Assembly: GCA_018697195.1 (NCBI GenBank)
Contig: JAGMWU010000028.1
Span: 6,489,793 to 6,553,792 of the forward strand
Reading direction: 5' to 3'
Source: Certhia americana
Taxonomy: Eukaryota; Chordata; Aves; Passeriformes; Certhiidae
DNA: 64,000 bases
The number at the start of each line of letters is the position of its first letter. Position 1 is the stretch's first letter. Positions 26,801-37,965 of the stretch are shown one piece after another. The notes beneath the pieces were generated by a model. It had not been told where the DNA came from. It was given only the letters and a program-made list of their open reading frames with translations, and ran no database searches. A program made the translations under genes and the position numbers.

Positions 26801-29051
26801 CCTGCTAAGGCCCATGGCCCAGCTCCTCCAGCGAGCTGCACCTTTCCTCCCTGTGCAGAGCAGTTTGCTGCAGCCCAAGAAAGGAGATTGCAGGGACAAC
26901 TGTGGCACCTCCCTTTAGAAGGACTACTGAAAATAAACTGCAGACTTAGATCTCAGGATTTATACTGGGCACCCTCACTGTGCTGAGGCCATACCATCAT
27001 CACTAGGTCAAATGCTGCACTCAGCTGGGGATCCTGTCACTGCATAGCAGTGGCTACCATTCCTCTGAAAGGCTCTGGATTTCTCTTCATTTTTTACCCC
27101 AGCTCTCTGCACAAACACCTTTTTTAAAAAACATGTTTCAGAATATTCAATGCTCCACATACCCTCATTTGTATTCAAAAGTTAGAAAGAATAAAATATC
27201 AATTTATACAACCACTTACGTAATAACCCTCTCTCCCAACCCTCTTAAAACTGATTGCTTTAATATGCCCAGTCTGACAAGCCTTTTTGACTTATGGTAT
27301 ATAATAATCCTCAATTGGGAGCCAGCATACCAACTCAGAAGTCCTATATTTTAATATTAGTCAGTTATTATATCAGTATATTACAAAACACAGCACTTGT
27401 GATGTCTCACAAACCCCACAGTACCTAGTCTGAATTCTAAATCTCTAAAACTGTTTGAAATAGAAATAGATTCCAGCCCTAACACTCCCTGTTAAAATAA
27501 GCAAAAGGCACTATAAATTGCAAAAAATAATGCCAGGATGACAGGAGTTTCATCTAGGCTACAGCTGAGAGTTCTGCACATAAACATACTGAATATTTGA
27601 GCACAAACACTGAACGTTTCCAGCCATGCCAGCAGGAGCTGCAGGACCCTCTGCTGCTGAAGCCGAGACTGTCCAGGCACTGCATTCGTTGCTTATTCCT
27701 GCATTTTTGCTGAGCTGGCTTTCAATCTTATCAAACCATGTTGATTCAGACAAGTATGCAGCATGCAAAACTTGTCTCCACCTCTGATGCAGGCTCAAGA
27801 ATTTCATCTGCACAAGTCAGAAAGCTTTCAGAATACATTAGGCACAACAAGCTTTCCCTAAAATACTTTTGCTTTCCAAAAGAGCTTTCCATGTGAGGCC
27901 AGAACTCCAGACTGCTTAGCAGCTCTAGTGGAGATGAGAACCTTTCCACAGTCAGCACTAAGGAACTAGGGTCAGCACTTCCAGCTGCTGCCATGGAGGA
28001 AGTTGTTGCTGAAAATCGCATCAGCTCTCTTGCTCAGTGTTTATGGGGAGCAGTGGAGCCTGATGCATGGAATCACTGGGTAGGATAAAAAAAGGCTGAG
28101 GAAGGAAACAGTGAAGATGCACATTTCCCCTCCCAAATACTCACCTACTTGCTAAAATGCAGTTTCCTCCCAGGCAGGCAGTATTGAGTAAATTATGTGG
28201 CTGTCTTTCAGTTTCTGCTAAACAGACCAGTTGAAAGTGCCCCAAACCAAACCAGGGGAAGGTTTCCTGCCCTGCTGCCAGGAGTAGCGGCTCTCCCAGG
28301 CTCTAACTGCAGCTCAAGTTTAATTTGTGTAGTCTACAGTTAATTCTGCCCACTCAGGAGATTGCTTGGAAATAGAGATGCAAGGTAAAGACAATTGAAC
28401 CCTTGATGAAAACATCAAGGCAAAACAGGGACTGAGTAAGCCAAAAGGAAGAAAATGAAAGCAAGAGGTTAATAAAACAACACTTCAGATTTTAACTATT
28501 TTGTCTCATAAATTCCTGGTGTATTGTAGGCATCTTCCAAGCTCTCTCACTCTATTCAGAGCTCTGTGGGATGGTACACGCTACTGAATTCCCATTTATA
28601 ACTGAAATATAAAATCCCCATTTCACTCACCCTAGCAATAAACTCTATTTTTGACAGCACCATATTTCATTTTGATGAGCAGTGTTACATGCAGCACAAG
28701 AAGCTTGCAACTTTATTTTTCCTGGCAGAACACCTTCAGAAAAAAACTCTGCACAGCACAGTGGGAAAGGTATGACTCTCCCTAGATAACCTTCTATTCC
28801 AGGAATGAATGTATATTTTTAGGCAATGCAGCCACCCAATCTTAAAAAATGCAGCCTGATTTATGATGCTATCATCACCAACTTAAAGATCAGAAACTGA
28901 ACTACCTTAAACCACAGATATGATGCCCTAAAGATGGGGCACCTGAACATTCATTCCAGAGTTGTCATGCCACTGTAAGTTGTGTTATCTCCTCATCTTT
29001 CAAAGCACAGACTGGCTGTTACGTTTCAGTGATTAAGAAATTCTGTGTCCA
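26801..29051. other. Intronic DNA, nothing recognised
   Basis: No repeat or exon was recognised. A 91-residue minus-strand frame at 27746-28021 has no family features and no flanking splice logic. Confidence 0.55.
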
Positions 29052-29390
29052 GGGAAGGGAACAGAGCTGGGGAAATGTCTGGAGCACCAGGAACAGCTGA
29101 AGGAGCTAAGGGCAGCTCAGCCTGGAGAAAAGGAGGCTTGGGGCAACCTTCTGGCTCTGCACAACTCCCTGATAGGAAGGGGGAGCTGGGGGAGGTTGGG
29201 CTGTGCTCCCAGGGAGCAATGGACAGGATGAGAGAGAACAGCCTCAAGTTGTGCCAGGGGAGGTTTAAGTTGAAAGTTATGGAAAATTTCTTGCCAAAAA
29301 GGTGGTCAGGCTGTGGCACAGGCTGTCCACTGACATGGTGGAGTCACCATCCCTGGAAGTGTTCAGAAAGTGTATAGCTGTGGCACCTAA
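29052..29390 (+). repeat. CR1 LINE copy
   Basis: Sense: CTCAGCCTGGAGAAAAGGAG, CAGCCTCAAGTTGTGCCAGG and GGTGGAGTCACCATCCCTGG. Confidence 0.88.
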
Positions 29391-32300
29391 GAACACGGTT
29401 TGATGCTGAACATCACAGTGGTGAGGGAATCCTTTCCTTCTTCCCCTCAGTCTCCAAACTTTGTTCCAGTGTTAGCACCTCAGTGGCTCTTCCAACAGTC
29501 TCCAGACTGCTGTGATGGGGCAAAGTGCTATTACCTCTGTCTGGTTTCTGACAGTCTAAAAATTCTGCTGCTTCCTGCTTTGTTACAGCTGCACACAACC
29601 TGTATGAGGAAACAGCAAACTTGCTGAGCAGCAACTGAAAATTGCCCAAACCTCTTGACACAGATGCCACCTTATAAAGCTCTGAGGAGCAACCAGACAT
29701 GCCTGCAGTTTTACAGGTCTAGCTCAGAAGGAGGAATAACAAACTGGGAATAACAAACAGCCTCCACCTAACCCAGAGTCACTGCACAAAGTACCTGACT
29801 ATTCAGGAAGCAGCTCCTGAATTAGCACAGGCATGCAGCACCTGAAAACAAAGTCAACAGCAAACACCAAGGTGCTGCAGAGTACTGGAAACGACAGGAG
29901 TTATTTCATGAGCAATTCACTTCTCCTTGGAACAGGCCAAAGGAAAACAGAGTAAATCATCAAAGGGCAGACAGAGGATAAACAATCTTTGCTGTCATCC
30001 TTTGTGAACCAGTCCTTGAAGAGAAACAAGCATTGCTATTATTACATTGGGAGATGCTTTCCAAACTAGAAGCAGCAGAATGTTTTTCCCTTAAGACTCA
30101 ATTTTCGTACAAGTTTACTCTTTGGTTTTATCTGTCACCCAGGAGATAGAGGAGCAGTTCATACCCATTTCCCACCACCTGAAAACACTAGAGAAGTTCA
30201 ACTGCCACTGATAGTTCATTTCACCAATTGGTAGCAGTTTCCTTGATGATTTCTAAATGTTCACTCACATTTAACTAATATGTCCCTTTCCATGCTGCAT
30301 TAGACACAAAACCATTGTCAAAAATAATTCAGTGAATACAATCTAAGTTAATCATTGAAAATACAGGACTGATGTTCATCCAGCAACATTCTGCAGGCAG
30401 TGAGGTTGACAAAAGTACAGCTGAAGCAACCCTACAGGTTCCAGACACAGGCTGTGGTGCAGGTCGGTGTGGCACCTGATGCCTCCAAACAGGGCAAGCT
30501 GCAGGCTCAGAAACATCACTTGTCATTTAAAAGATTATTTTCAAAATACAGCTTTGTAGTTATAAATAGCCAAGCCAGCTTCTCACACAGCAAGTTCACC
30601 ATGGATCTTAGCCACAATGGCCCAAATACCAGAGAAAGTGTAATTTTACCTATGTGAACACAATATTTGGGGTCACCCTGCACTTCAAACAAACTAACTC
30701 AATTTTTAAGATTGGTCTTAGGTTTTGTGGGAGCAGCTACCAACTCTGAGAAATTAAGTCAACTAACTTGGTTAACTACGTAAAAAGACCTGATTTTCCC
30801 ACTACCTAAAAAGACCTGATTTCTCATCCAGAGCAAGCCTCATTCATATGTTCAATTCTTTAACTAAAGAAAAATATTTTACCTGATCTTTCTGTTAACA
30901 AAGCCAGCTCTTTTCAATGTCTAGGATTTCCTTCCTCATTGAGTGGCCATTTGGTTGCCCAGGTTAAACAAGAGCAGTCTGTCACTACCATCTGCCCTGT
31001 AACGTAACATTGTGTTTCTAACTCTAAGAGAAGTTATTAAAATATCTTCACATGTACTACATTATTCCAGTTGTCAACCACCTTAAAGCAGGCTGATGCT
31101 TTACTGCAGGCAGCATTATTCTCCAAGCAACATGAAAACAAATCTATTTTGGACAGGTTCAGAGAAAGGAACTCATAACTATCTCCCCCACCATACTAAC
31201 AAACATTTTCATCTGACAGCAATTTACAGACTCAGGATGCACATACACAGTAAAACCTTTAACAAAATAGCGTTTATTCCATTGTGTGCACAAGAACATC
31301 TTCTCACTCTTCAGCTAAACTTGTTATTACATCCGTGGGACATTGGAACTAAGTTTTTATTCCAATCACAGTAAGGTCACCCTCCCTTTCTGTCAAGTTT
31401 GTGAAGAAACACTTCATGTAAGCAGCTGGCTGGTACTGCCAGCATCTGCTCCACCACTCACTCATCCAAGCACTTCCAAGTATCAAACCCTAGGTGTTAC
31501 TGGTCAGTGTCACCCGATACTGTGCTCCTAAGGCACATATGATACAATTCTGTATCCTTTACGTACACAGAATTCAATTTGCAGCCCGCCTGTCAATACA
31601 TGGCTTGCTTGCCGTGGTCTCCAGGAGTGTGACCTTGCTGAGCTCACTGCCTGCTGTCAGAGTCCAGCACACTTCACCAGACCCCTCACATTACCCACAG
31701 CAGCAAGAGACACAGGCCCTTTTGAGGGAATCACAATCGATCCTGGCTGGAAACCCCTCCTGAAGTCATCCCAACTCTACCATGCATCCACCTTAAATTC
31801 AGCCTTCTTGGCTGTCAAAATGCTTTGAATAACCAGCTTTTCAGTGCCTGGCTCTCACCAGTGTCTACTTATTTATCTGATAATAAATGTATATGTGCTT
31901 TACTGAAGGTTACTAATTAGGGCAATTTATTTGCTGTTGCTACACCAAACTCCACAAATAACCAAGAAAAAGTCCCATCCATTACAAAGGTCACTGCTTT
32001 GCCAGTTGAAGTCTTACTCAACCTGACAGTCTGTAAGTTGCATGCTCTTTGCTTCGCAACTATTTTTGGAAGTCCAAACCAAAATGAATAAATCTCCTGC
32101 CCCTTGTTCCCTGACAGCCAGAAGCCAGCAAGCTCCTGAACCACCTTGTACACGTCTCAAATGCTTCCGTAACATCAGCCCAGCAAAGAAGAAATTCTGA
32201 TTCACTCAAGAACTATCCTGCTATTTGTGCTGTTACCATGTTATTCTTTACAAACACATTAGTTCCAGATGTTATTCCTGAACTGTGGTTTTTTTCCCAC

Positions 32301-32979
32301 TCCTGTTGCTACACTACACGCTTAATCTACACTATCTTAAACTAAGAAAATTTTCTTTGTGAAGCTGGCCTGGATCCAAATCAGATTTATTTCACTGACC
32401 CAATGCACCAATCTGGGACACTAATTTCACACACCCTGCTAAATTCTCAATCAGTCTTGGACAGCAACAGGTTTCCCAATATTCCAGGGAGACAATTGTG
32501 CATGTTCCCTCGTATTCTGCTCATTTCTAAAAGAGCATCAAAAGCTATGGATGGAACACAGCGCATGTTTCTTGATAGACAAGGCTTTACTGCTCTGCAG
32601 ACAATTCCTGCAACCACTTTGTACCATCTTCATATTTGGATGAGTATTAATAGAATCTACGTTGCTTATCAGCCATGCGGCCACTCTCTGCTCTCTGCCA
32701 AGGAGCAGTTTAGGGAGTTTCAAGGCAACTCTGATAAAACACAACGCAGGAACTAGCTACACTCCTGACCTTGCAGAATTCGCACTCCTTTCGGGAAATT
32801 TTCCCGGCACTTCAGGAGACCCCAATCACATCCTAAGTTTTCAAAAAATTAATAAATCGGCCGCCTGGTTAGGTCCGCAGCCCTGCTAGCCCCCGCTTTA
32901 TTTTGCTAATTAACCTAGTTAATAACCCTGTGAGAAGTTGATACATGCCACTGCCCGAGCGGAACCAACTCGCTCTGTG
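29391..32979. other. Intronic DNA upstream-proximal to exon 1, nothing recognised
   Basis: No interspersed repeat was recognised over about 3.6 kb next to the first exon, apart from a 26-bp tandem duplication at 30781-30829. First-intron enhancers would be expected here, but none can be named from sequence alone. Confidence 0.5.
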
Positions 32980-33725
32980 CTCTCACACAGGCTGAACGCA
33001 CCGGACGGGGCTCGGACCGAAGCGTACTGAACCCTTTCCTTACCAACACCCCCGGCCGGGGCTTCAGGTCCCGCTGTACCCCGCGGCCCGGAGCTGACCG
33101 AGGGCACACACAGCGAGGCCGCCCCCCTGACCCCGGTACCTGGTGCAGGGCTGTCAGCCCGTCTACATTGGTGGTGTTGATGCGGGCGCCGCGGCCCAGC
33201 AGCTTCTTCACCTCCTCGGTGTCGCCGCTGGAGCAGGCGGCCAGGAAGACGGCGCCCTCCTCGAAGCGGACGCGGGATCCCCCCGCGCCGCGGTGCCGGC
33301 CGCGGCCGCCCCCCGCCGCCACCGGCTCCTGCTCGGTCAGGGAGCCCTTCCAGCGCCGCAGCTGCTCGGCCCGCCGCAGCCGCGCCGACTCGGCCCGCTT
33401 CCCGCCCAGGTGCTCCGGCTCGGACATCGCCGCCGCCGCTCTGAGGGCCGCGCGGGGCCGCGCAGCGCTCAGCCCGGAGCGGGGCGCAGCGCCCCCGCCG
33501 CCATCTTCGCTACGCCACCGCGCCCGCGCCGCCCGCACCCCGCGGCACCCCGGGACATGTAGTTCGGGCGGGGGCGGCGCCGCACCTGCCCTGGGGCGGC
33601 CGCGGCTCCCGGCGGCCCCCGCGCAGCGCCGCACCTGGGCGCGACCGGGACTACAACTCCCGGCGGCCCCCGCGCGCGGGCGCGGTTTGGCGCCATTGCT
33701 GTAGCTTCTTCGTGTCCCGCCCTCC
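32980..33725 (-). promoter_or_regulatory. PPP1R12B: CpG island / PPP1R12B promoter and 5' UTR
   Basis: The stretch is strongly enriched in CpG and in CGG/GCC runs. It surrounds the first coding exon and extends about 300 bp upstream of the start codon. There is no TATA box. An ACTACAACTCCC element is at 33650-33661 on the plus strand, and a related AACTACATGTCCC element on the minus strand at 33552-33564; both resemble the ZNF143/STAF motif common in TATA-less CpG promoters. A GCGCCATT element lies near 33690. The island ends about 10 bp before a CR1 insertion. Confidence 0.8.
33140..33427 (-). CDS. PPP1R12B: PPP1R12B exon 1, myosin phosphatase targeting subunit 2 (N-terminal 96 residues)
   Basis: First coding exon of the regulatory subunit that targets the PP1 catalytic subunit to myosin II. 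The peptide begins MSEPEHLGGKRAESAR, which matches the vertebrate PPP1R12B N-terminus; PPP1R12A and PPP1R12C begin differently. Residues 52-55 read RVRF, the PP1-docking motif of the K/R-V-x-F class. It is followed by FEEGAVFLAACSSGDTEEV and the first ankyrin repeat, ending NVDGLTALHQ. The exon is 288 nt, phase 0 at its 3' end, with donor CAG|GTACCGGG. The ATG is chosen by homology; an in-frame ATG lies upstream at 33634, but the extra 69 residues look like translated GC-rich 5' UTR. One oddity is Arg82 where the ankyrin GADIN element normally has Asp. The identity is firm. All later exons are outside the window. Confidence 0.95.
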
Positions 33726-33731
33726 CCAGAG

Positions 33732-34200
33732 TCACAGAATCCCGGAGCCGCTGAGGGTGGAAGGGATCTACGGTATCATCGGGTCCAATCTGTGCCCGAT
33801 CGCCACCTGGTCACCCAGACCCGAACACTGAGTGCCACGTCCAGTCGTCCCTTGGAAGTCGTGCCTTCAGGGATGGGAACTCCACCACTGCTGTGGCCAG
33901 CTCCTTCCAATGCCTGACTGCCCTTTCTAGGAAAAAATGCTTGCTAATATGCAATCGAAACTTTCCCTGGCACAACTTGGTTCCGTTTCCTCCTGTCCTG
34001 TCCTTTGCTCCCTGGTTGCAGAGCCCGACACCCCCCACCCCACCCCACCTCCCCCCGGCTGTCCCCTGCTGTCAGGGAGTTGTGCAGAGCCAGAAGGCTG
34101 AGCCTCCTTTTCTCCAGGCTGAGCCTCCCCTCAGCTGCTCCTGGTGCTCCAGATCCAGACCCTTACCCAGCTCCGTTCCCTTCTCTGCAGTCTCGGGACA
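33732..34200 (-). repeat. CR1 LINE copy beside the PPP1R12B promoter
   Basis: Antisense copy starting GTCACAGAATCCCGGAGCCG, with CCAGCTCCTTCCAATGCCTG and CTTTTCTCCAGGCTGAGCCT. Its 3' end lies about 70 bp from the ACTACAACTCCC element of the PPP1R12B promoter, and it points the same way as that gene. Confidence 0.9.
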
Positions 34201-35390
34201 AATGTCCCGCTGCCAGCGGGATGGACAGAGGGGTGCGGAGCTCCCAGAACGGCTCGGTCCAGCAGCTGCCAGTCAGACAAGTGACTGATTTTATTCAGGA
34301 GATGCCGGAACCTATAGATTTGCAAGCAAGAACTAAGCAATAATCATCAGTAGGTCTGTGAAAACTCTCTAACCCTGGCAAAAGGAATATTAAAAAAAAA
34401 AAAAAAAGTACGGAATTCTGAAACCTTCATGAGAGTAAATTCATCCTCCTTGAAAAGCTCAGAAGGCAAGAAGGTTTCTCAGAACTTTGTGCAACACTTT
34501 CGCCATACTAATACAGGATTTGTGCAAGGTTGCAGACATTAGAGAAGAAATATAAGAATTTTTGATTCTATGGGCATTTAAAGATGTATTTAAAGAATTC
34601 CTGGGGAAAATAGCAGGGGACAAACATGCATGCATGATCGCATACGTTCATTTCAATATCTGGCTTCCCCTGGTTAACCCCGAGCCCAGCCGTCCCCCGG
34701 GAGGCGAGCGGGGACCTGCGGGGCTCCCGCTGGCACAGCCCCCCTGGCTGCTCCCTTCCAGCTGGACCTGCTGCAGCGCTGAGGGTTTGGGATGGGCCAT
34801 TTGGCTTGGCTTCGTTGCGCCTTCCCCGAGCCCCCTCTCGTGGCTGCGCGTCCGTGCCGTCCCGCTGAGCATCACCACAGCCGATCAGTGAAGGGGGCTG
34901 TCCCCTCCGCCAGGCTGTACTGCAGTAGCCAGCTGCCGAACGGAGGATTTGCCTCAAATTGTTCACTGGAGGGATCTCAGAACGGCTACGCTGCTGCAGT
35001 GACAAATCCCCCAGAGCAGGTAGCATTTGCGCGTTAGCCTTGAAACAACTCCAGTAGTTTTCAGCAAAGTTCCAGGGAAACTCCTAGGAGGTGTGGAGCC
35101 GTGTATCTGTTATCCCCAGTGTGCAAAGTATCATGACCCACTCTAACGAACAGTTAGGAGCTACATTAAGGCCTGTTCAATATTCGTAGGAAGAAGGCCA
35201 AATAATGGTTGACATGACAGAATAAAATTGCAAACCTGGCATCTGGAATTACTAAACCAGAAATGGTTCAGAGAAGAGCAACGAGGACAAGGGCTTCATG
35301 TGACAGAGTTCAGTGTGGAGCTCTTGACAGTGGGCGCTGAGGACAGTGGCTGCTGAGGAGCTGTCCCGTTCCTCTATAAAAGGGGGAGTC
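34201..35390. other. Intergenic DNA, moderately GC-rich block
   Basis: A 16-A run lies at 34392-34407. A block at about 34680-34930 is richer in G+C than its surroundings. A TATA-like CTATAAAAGG is at 35374-35383. No gene was recognised. Confidence 0.5.
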
Positions 35391-35395
35391 GGGAC

Positions 35396-36290
35396 TGATT
35401 TTTTAAATAGATTTCTCCGACGAAAATAAAGTGCAAATGCGACAATATTATAACTGAGAACCGTTTATTGATAAAAAAAGGGGTGCTCCTACTAAAGGGG
35501 GATAGGAAAAAAGAGCAGAGAGGGAAAACGAGAGACGGAGAATGAAACAGAAGACAGGGATAGCATTACCACAAGAACCCCGGCAGTCTGTCAGCCAGGC
35601 TTGGCAGATGGAGCGTGCGTGCATCGAACCCCGGTACTTCTGCGTAGCTCCTGAGGCGGGCCGGGCACGATTTCCAAACAGCCTCAGGCTGAGTGTTCAG
35701 TGTCGGGGAGAACTGGCTGCCGTGTCTCGTGTTCTCACGGTCGGGGCACGGCGGCTGCGGGCCGAGTGCCGCGGGAACAGGGAACACGGGGAGCGGCGGC
35801 AGTGCCCGCTCCGTCGGGGAGAATAGCGGAACACTTTGTCGCGGCGGCGAGCTGCCTCGCGGGAACGGGGAAGCAGGGCAGGACGGGTGCTGACAGGAAA
35901 ACAGGACCACAGGGAGGAAAAGGTGAGGGGGAGAGGGAGGCCGAGCGGACTCTACAGGCGAGCGCCCGCTCCCGGAGGGTACCCAAAGAAAATGGCTGCC
36001 GTTGTGTCGCAGCTAGCTGATGCCATGTACTAATGCTCCTTCCACAGCCCGATTTGTGGGCATTTTTGGCGGGAATTCTTGGCGGGCATCCGGGCATTTT
36101 CCCCACCATGCGGTGGAGGGGCCGCTCACAGCCCGATCCTGGAGGTTTTCTCTGCCCTGATTGTCTGCCAAGAAAAGCCTTCCCAAGGACAAGGCTGCAA
36201 GCACATCTACAACCCCGATAAGAATATAGCATATGTTGAGGCATAAATAAAACCCAGATGGGTCCTGCTCAGGTGGATGCAAAAGCAACA
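35396..36290 (-). mobile_element. Possible LTR-type element with a CpG-rich body
   Basis: On the minus strand an AATAAA (35462-35467) lies near a possible LTR end at TG/CA 35396. A CT-rich stretch and then a CpG-rich body (about 35600-36170) follow upstream. A GGAC duplicate flanks 35396 and 35903, but a 4-bp match is weak. No retroviral coding frame is present. It could equally be a genuine CpG-island promoter of an unrecognised transcript. Confidence 0.35.
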
Positions 36291-36424
36291 GGATGAGTTA
36301 ATTACAGTAAATCAATACAAAATCATTCTCCTTGGCTGGAAAAGACTTTCAGCTATGGGTTGCTGCAGGGTGGGATCGCTCTACACCCACTTCTGGGCAG
36401 CAGGAGATGTTGTGGGGTGGGTGA

Positions 36425-36907
36425 TGTTATAAATTTGAAGGCAAATAATCCAATCTAGACTTTGCCAATTAATAAATTTTATTAATTACAGCAATCAGTG
36501 GTGAGCAAAACACAGCGCTGGGGTGTGACCTGGGAGCTCTTGTCTGCAAGGCCCACACACCTCCCCTCTATCCCAGTCCTTTTATCAGCTTTTGTTCTCC
36601 TGTATTCGTCACTCTTCCGGTGTACTCTGTGCCTGTGCGGTGTGTGGCTAAGGGAGTCTTCTTCTGCCTTCGGGTGGTCTCCTGAGGAAGGCTCTGTATC
36701 TTCTTCTTCATTTTCTGTGCTGGCACTTGTAACAATCTTCTTAACAATGCAGCTATGCATAAATGTTTGGCGACTGTCTTAGGATTCTGTGGTTTGTTAC
36801 TTTGTATATAAATTTCTAGTTAGATTGCACAAACCTAGTCCCACAAATATTCCTTTCTTTATTTGATGAACAAAGACCTTTTAATAAGCGGAGCTTATTT
36901 CATTACA
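36425..36907 (-). mobile_element. Solo LTR of an endogenous retrovirus
   Basis: The element is 483 bp and starts TGTAATGAAAT and ends AATTTATAACA on the minus strand, giving imperfect terminal inverted repeats. It is flanked by a perfect 5-bp target duplication GGTGA (36420-36424 and 36908-36912). On the minus strand a GATAAAAGG box at about 36589-36581 is followed roughly 100 bp later by AATAAA. No internal coding region is present, so it is a recombined solo LTR. Confidence 0.85.
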
Positions 36908-36931
36908 GGTGATCACCTTCCCAGGCTTCTT

Positions 36932-37618
36932 ATAGAATCATAGAATACCAGAATGGTTTGAGTTGGAAGAAATCTTAAAGCGTATCTCATTCCCTGCCAT
37001 GTGCAACCAGGTTGCTCCAAGCGCCATCCAGCCTGGACTTGAACATTTTCACAGATGGGACAGCCACAGCTTCTCTGGGCGACCTGTGCTAGGGCCTCAG
37101 CACCCTCACAGGGAAGAATTTATTCCCAATATCAAAGCAAAATCTCTCCTCTGACAGTTTAAAACTGTTTCCCCTTGTCCTGTCACTCTAGGACCATGTA
37201 AATAATCACTCTTCATCTTGCTTGTTGGTTCTGTTCAGGTACTGGAAGGGTGCAATTAGGTCACCATAATGCCTTCACTATTCTAGTCTGAACAATACCA
37301 ATTCTCTCTCTCCTTTCCTTGACTCTCTAAGTCATCCCTGTGGCCTCCTCTGGACTTGCTTCATGTCCTTCCTGTGCTAGGCCACAGGGTGGGAAGCAAC
37401 TCTGCAAGAGGGGTCTCTCCTGAGCGGGGCAGAGGGGCAGAATTCCCCCCTGCCCTGCTGCCCTTGCTGGGGGAACAGCCCAGCACACGGTGGGGGGTTC
37501 TGGATGCTGGCACATCTGGGTGGGCCATGTCCACCTCTCACCCACCAGGAACCCACAAGTCCCTCCCCTCAGGGCTGCTCTCAATGCCTTCATTCCCAGC
37601 CTACTTCTTCCCAGCAGT
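36932..37618 (-). repeat. CR1 LINE copy (about 690 bp)
   Basis: Antisense copy starting ATAGAATCATAGAATACCAG, with CATCCAGCCTGGACTTGAAC and CAGGAACCCACAAGTCCCTC near its far end. Confidence 0.92.
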
Positions 37619-37634
37619 TCTTCCTGATGATGGG

Positions 37635-37965
37635 TGTACTGGTTCTGTGCTGGAGCAGGCCTGCATCTGTTGTATCCCTTTTAGGAATGCTCTCCCCCCA
37701 AAACCCCTCCCCCAGAAACTGTAACCTGGCCTGAGTTACCTGCCCCTTTGAGTCTGACCTATGGCCTTCGGCCAGTTAACATGACCCCGACCCCAAAGGT
37801 GATAAAAACGCCTCTCCCTCCATGTGCTCCCTCCTTGCCTCCGGAATCCCTTCATTGAAATAAAGCTTTGGAATACATCTTGAGGTAAGGGGCCTCTTTT
37901 GATACTCTTCACCCTATCTTGTAGATTCCCCTCTCTCAAAATCCCCCTAAACCTGAGCTAGCAGC
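37635..37965 (+). mobile_element. LTR-like element
   Basis: Starts TGTACTGGTTCTG, a start seen in avian LTRs. A GATAAAAACG box is at 37801-37810 and AATAAA at 37859-37864, a spacing typical of an LTR R region. The 3' boundary and target duplication could not be fixed. Confidence 0.55.

Larger units (their letters stand above)
1..33139 (-). other. PPP1R12B: PPP1R12B intron 1 (partial, continues off the left edge)
   Basis: The intron begins at a GT donor directly after the last codon of exon 1 (CAG|GTACCGGG on the minus strand). I looked for the next exon of the family, which would continue the ankyrin repeats with a peptide like ACIDENLDMVKFLVEN, and found nothing like it. The stretch therefore appears to be one intron of more than 33 kb. 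It contains CR1 fragments listed separately, short tandem duplications and long AT-rich unique stretches. That the whole stretch belongs to this intron is inference, since the far end is not in the window. Confidence 0.75.

Noticed and set aside
33143..33704. Plus-strand frames of 139 and 178 codons through the PPP1R12B CpG island
   Set aside because: They are antisense shadows of a GC-rich coding exon and leader.
35610..35650. GGTTCGATGC on the minus strand, like a tRNA T-loop or B box
   Set aside because: No matching A box, acceptor stem or cloverleaf could be drawn around it.
36482..36760. Minus-strand 92-codon charged frame with an NEEEDTEPSS stretch
   Set aside because: It lies wholly inside the solo LTR, spanning its promoter-like box, so it is not an independent gene.
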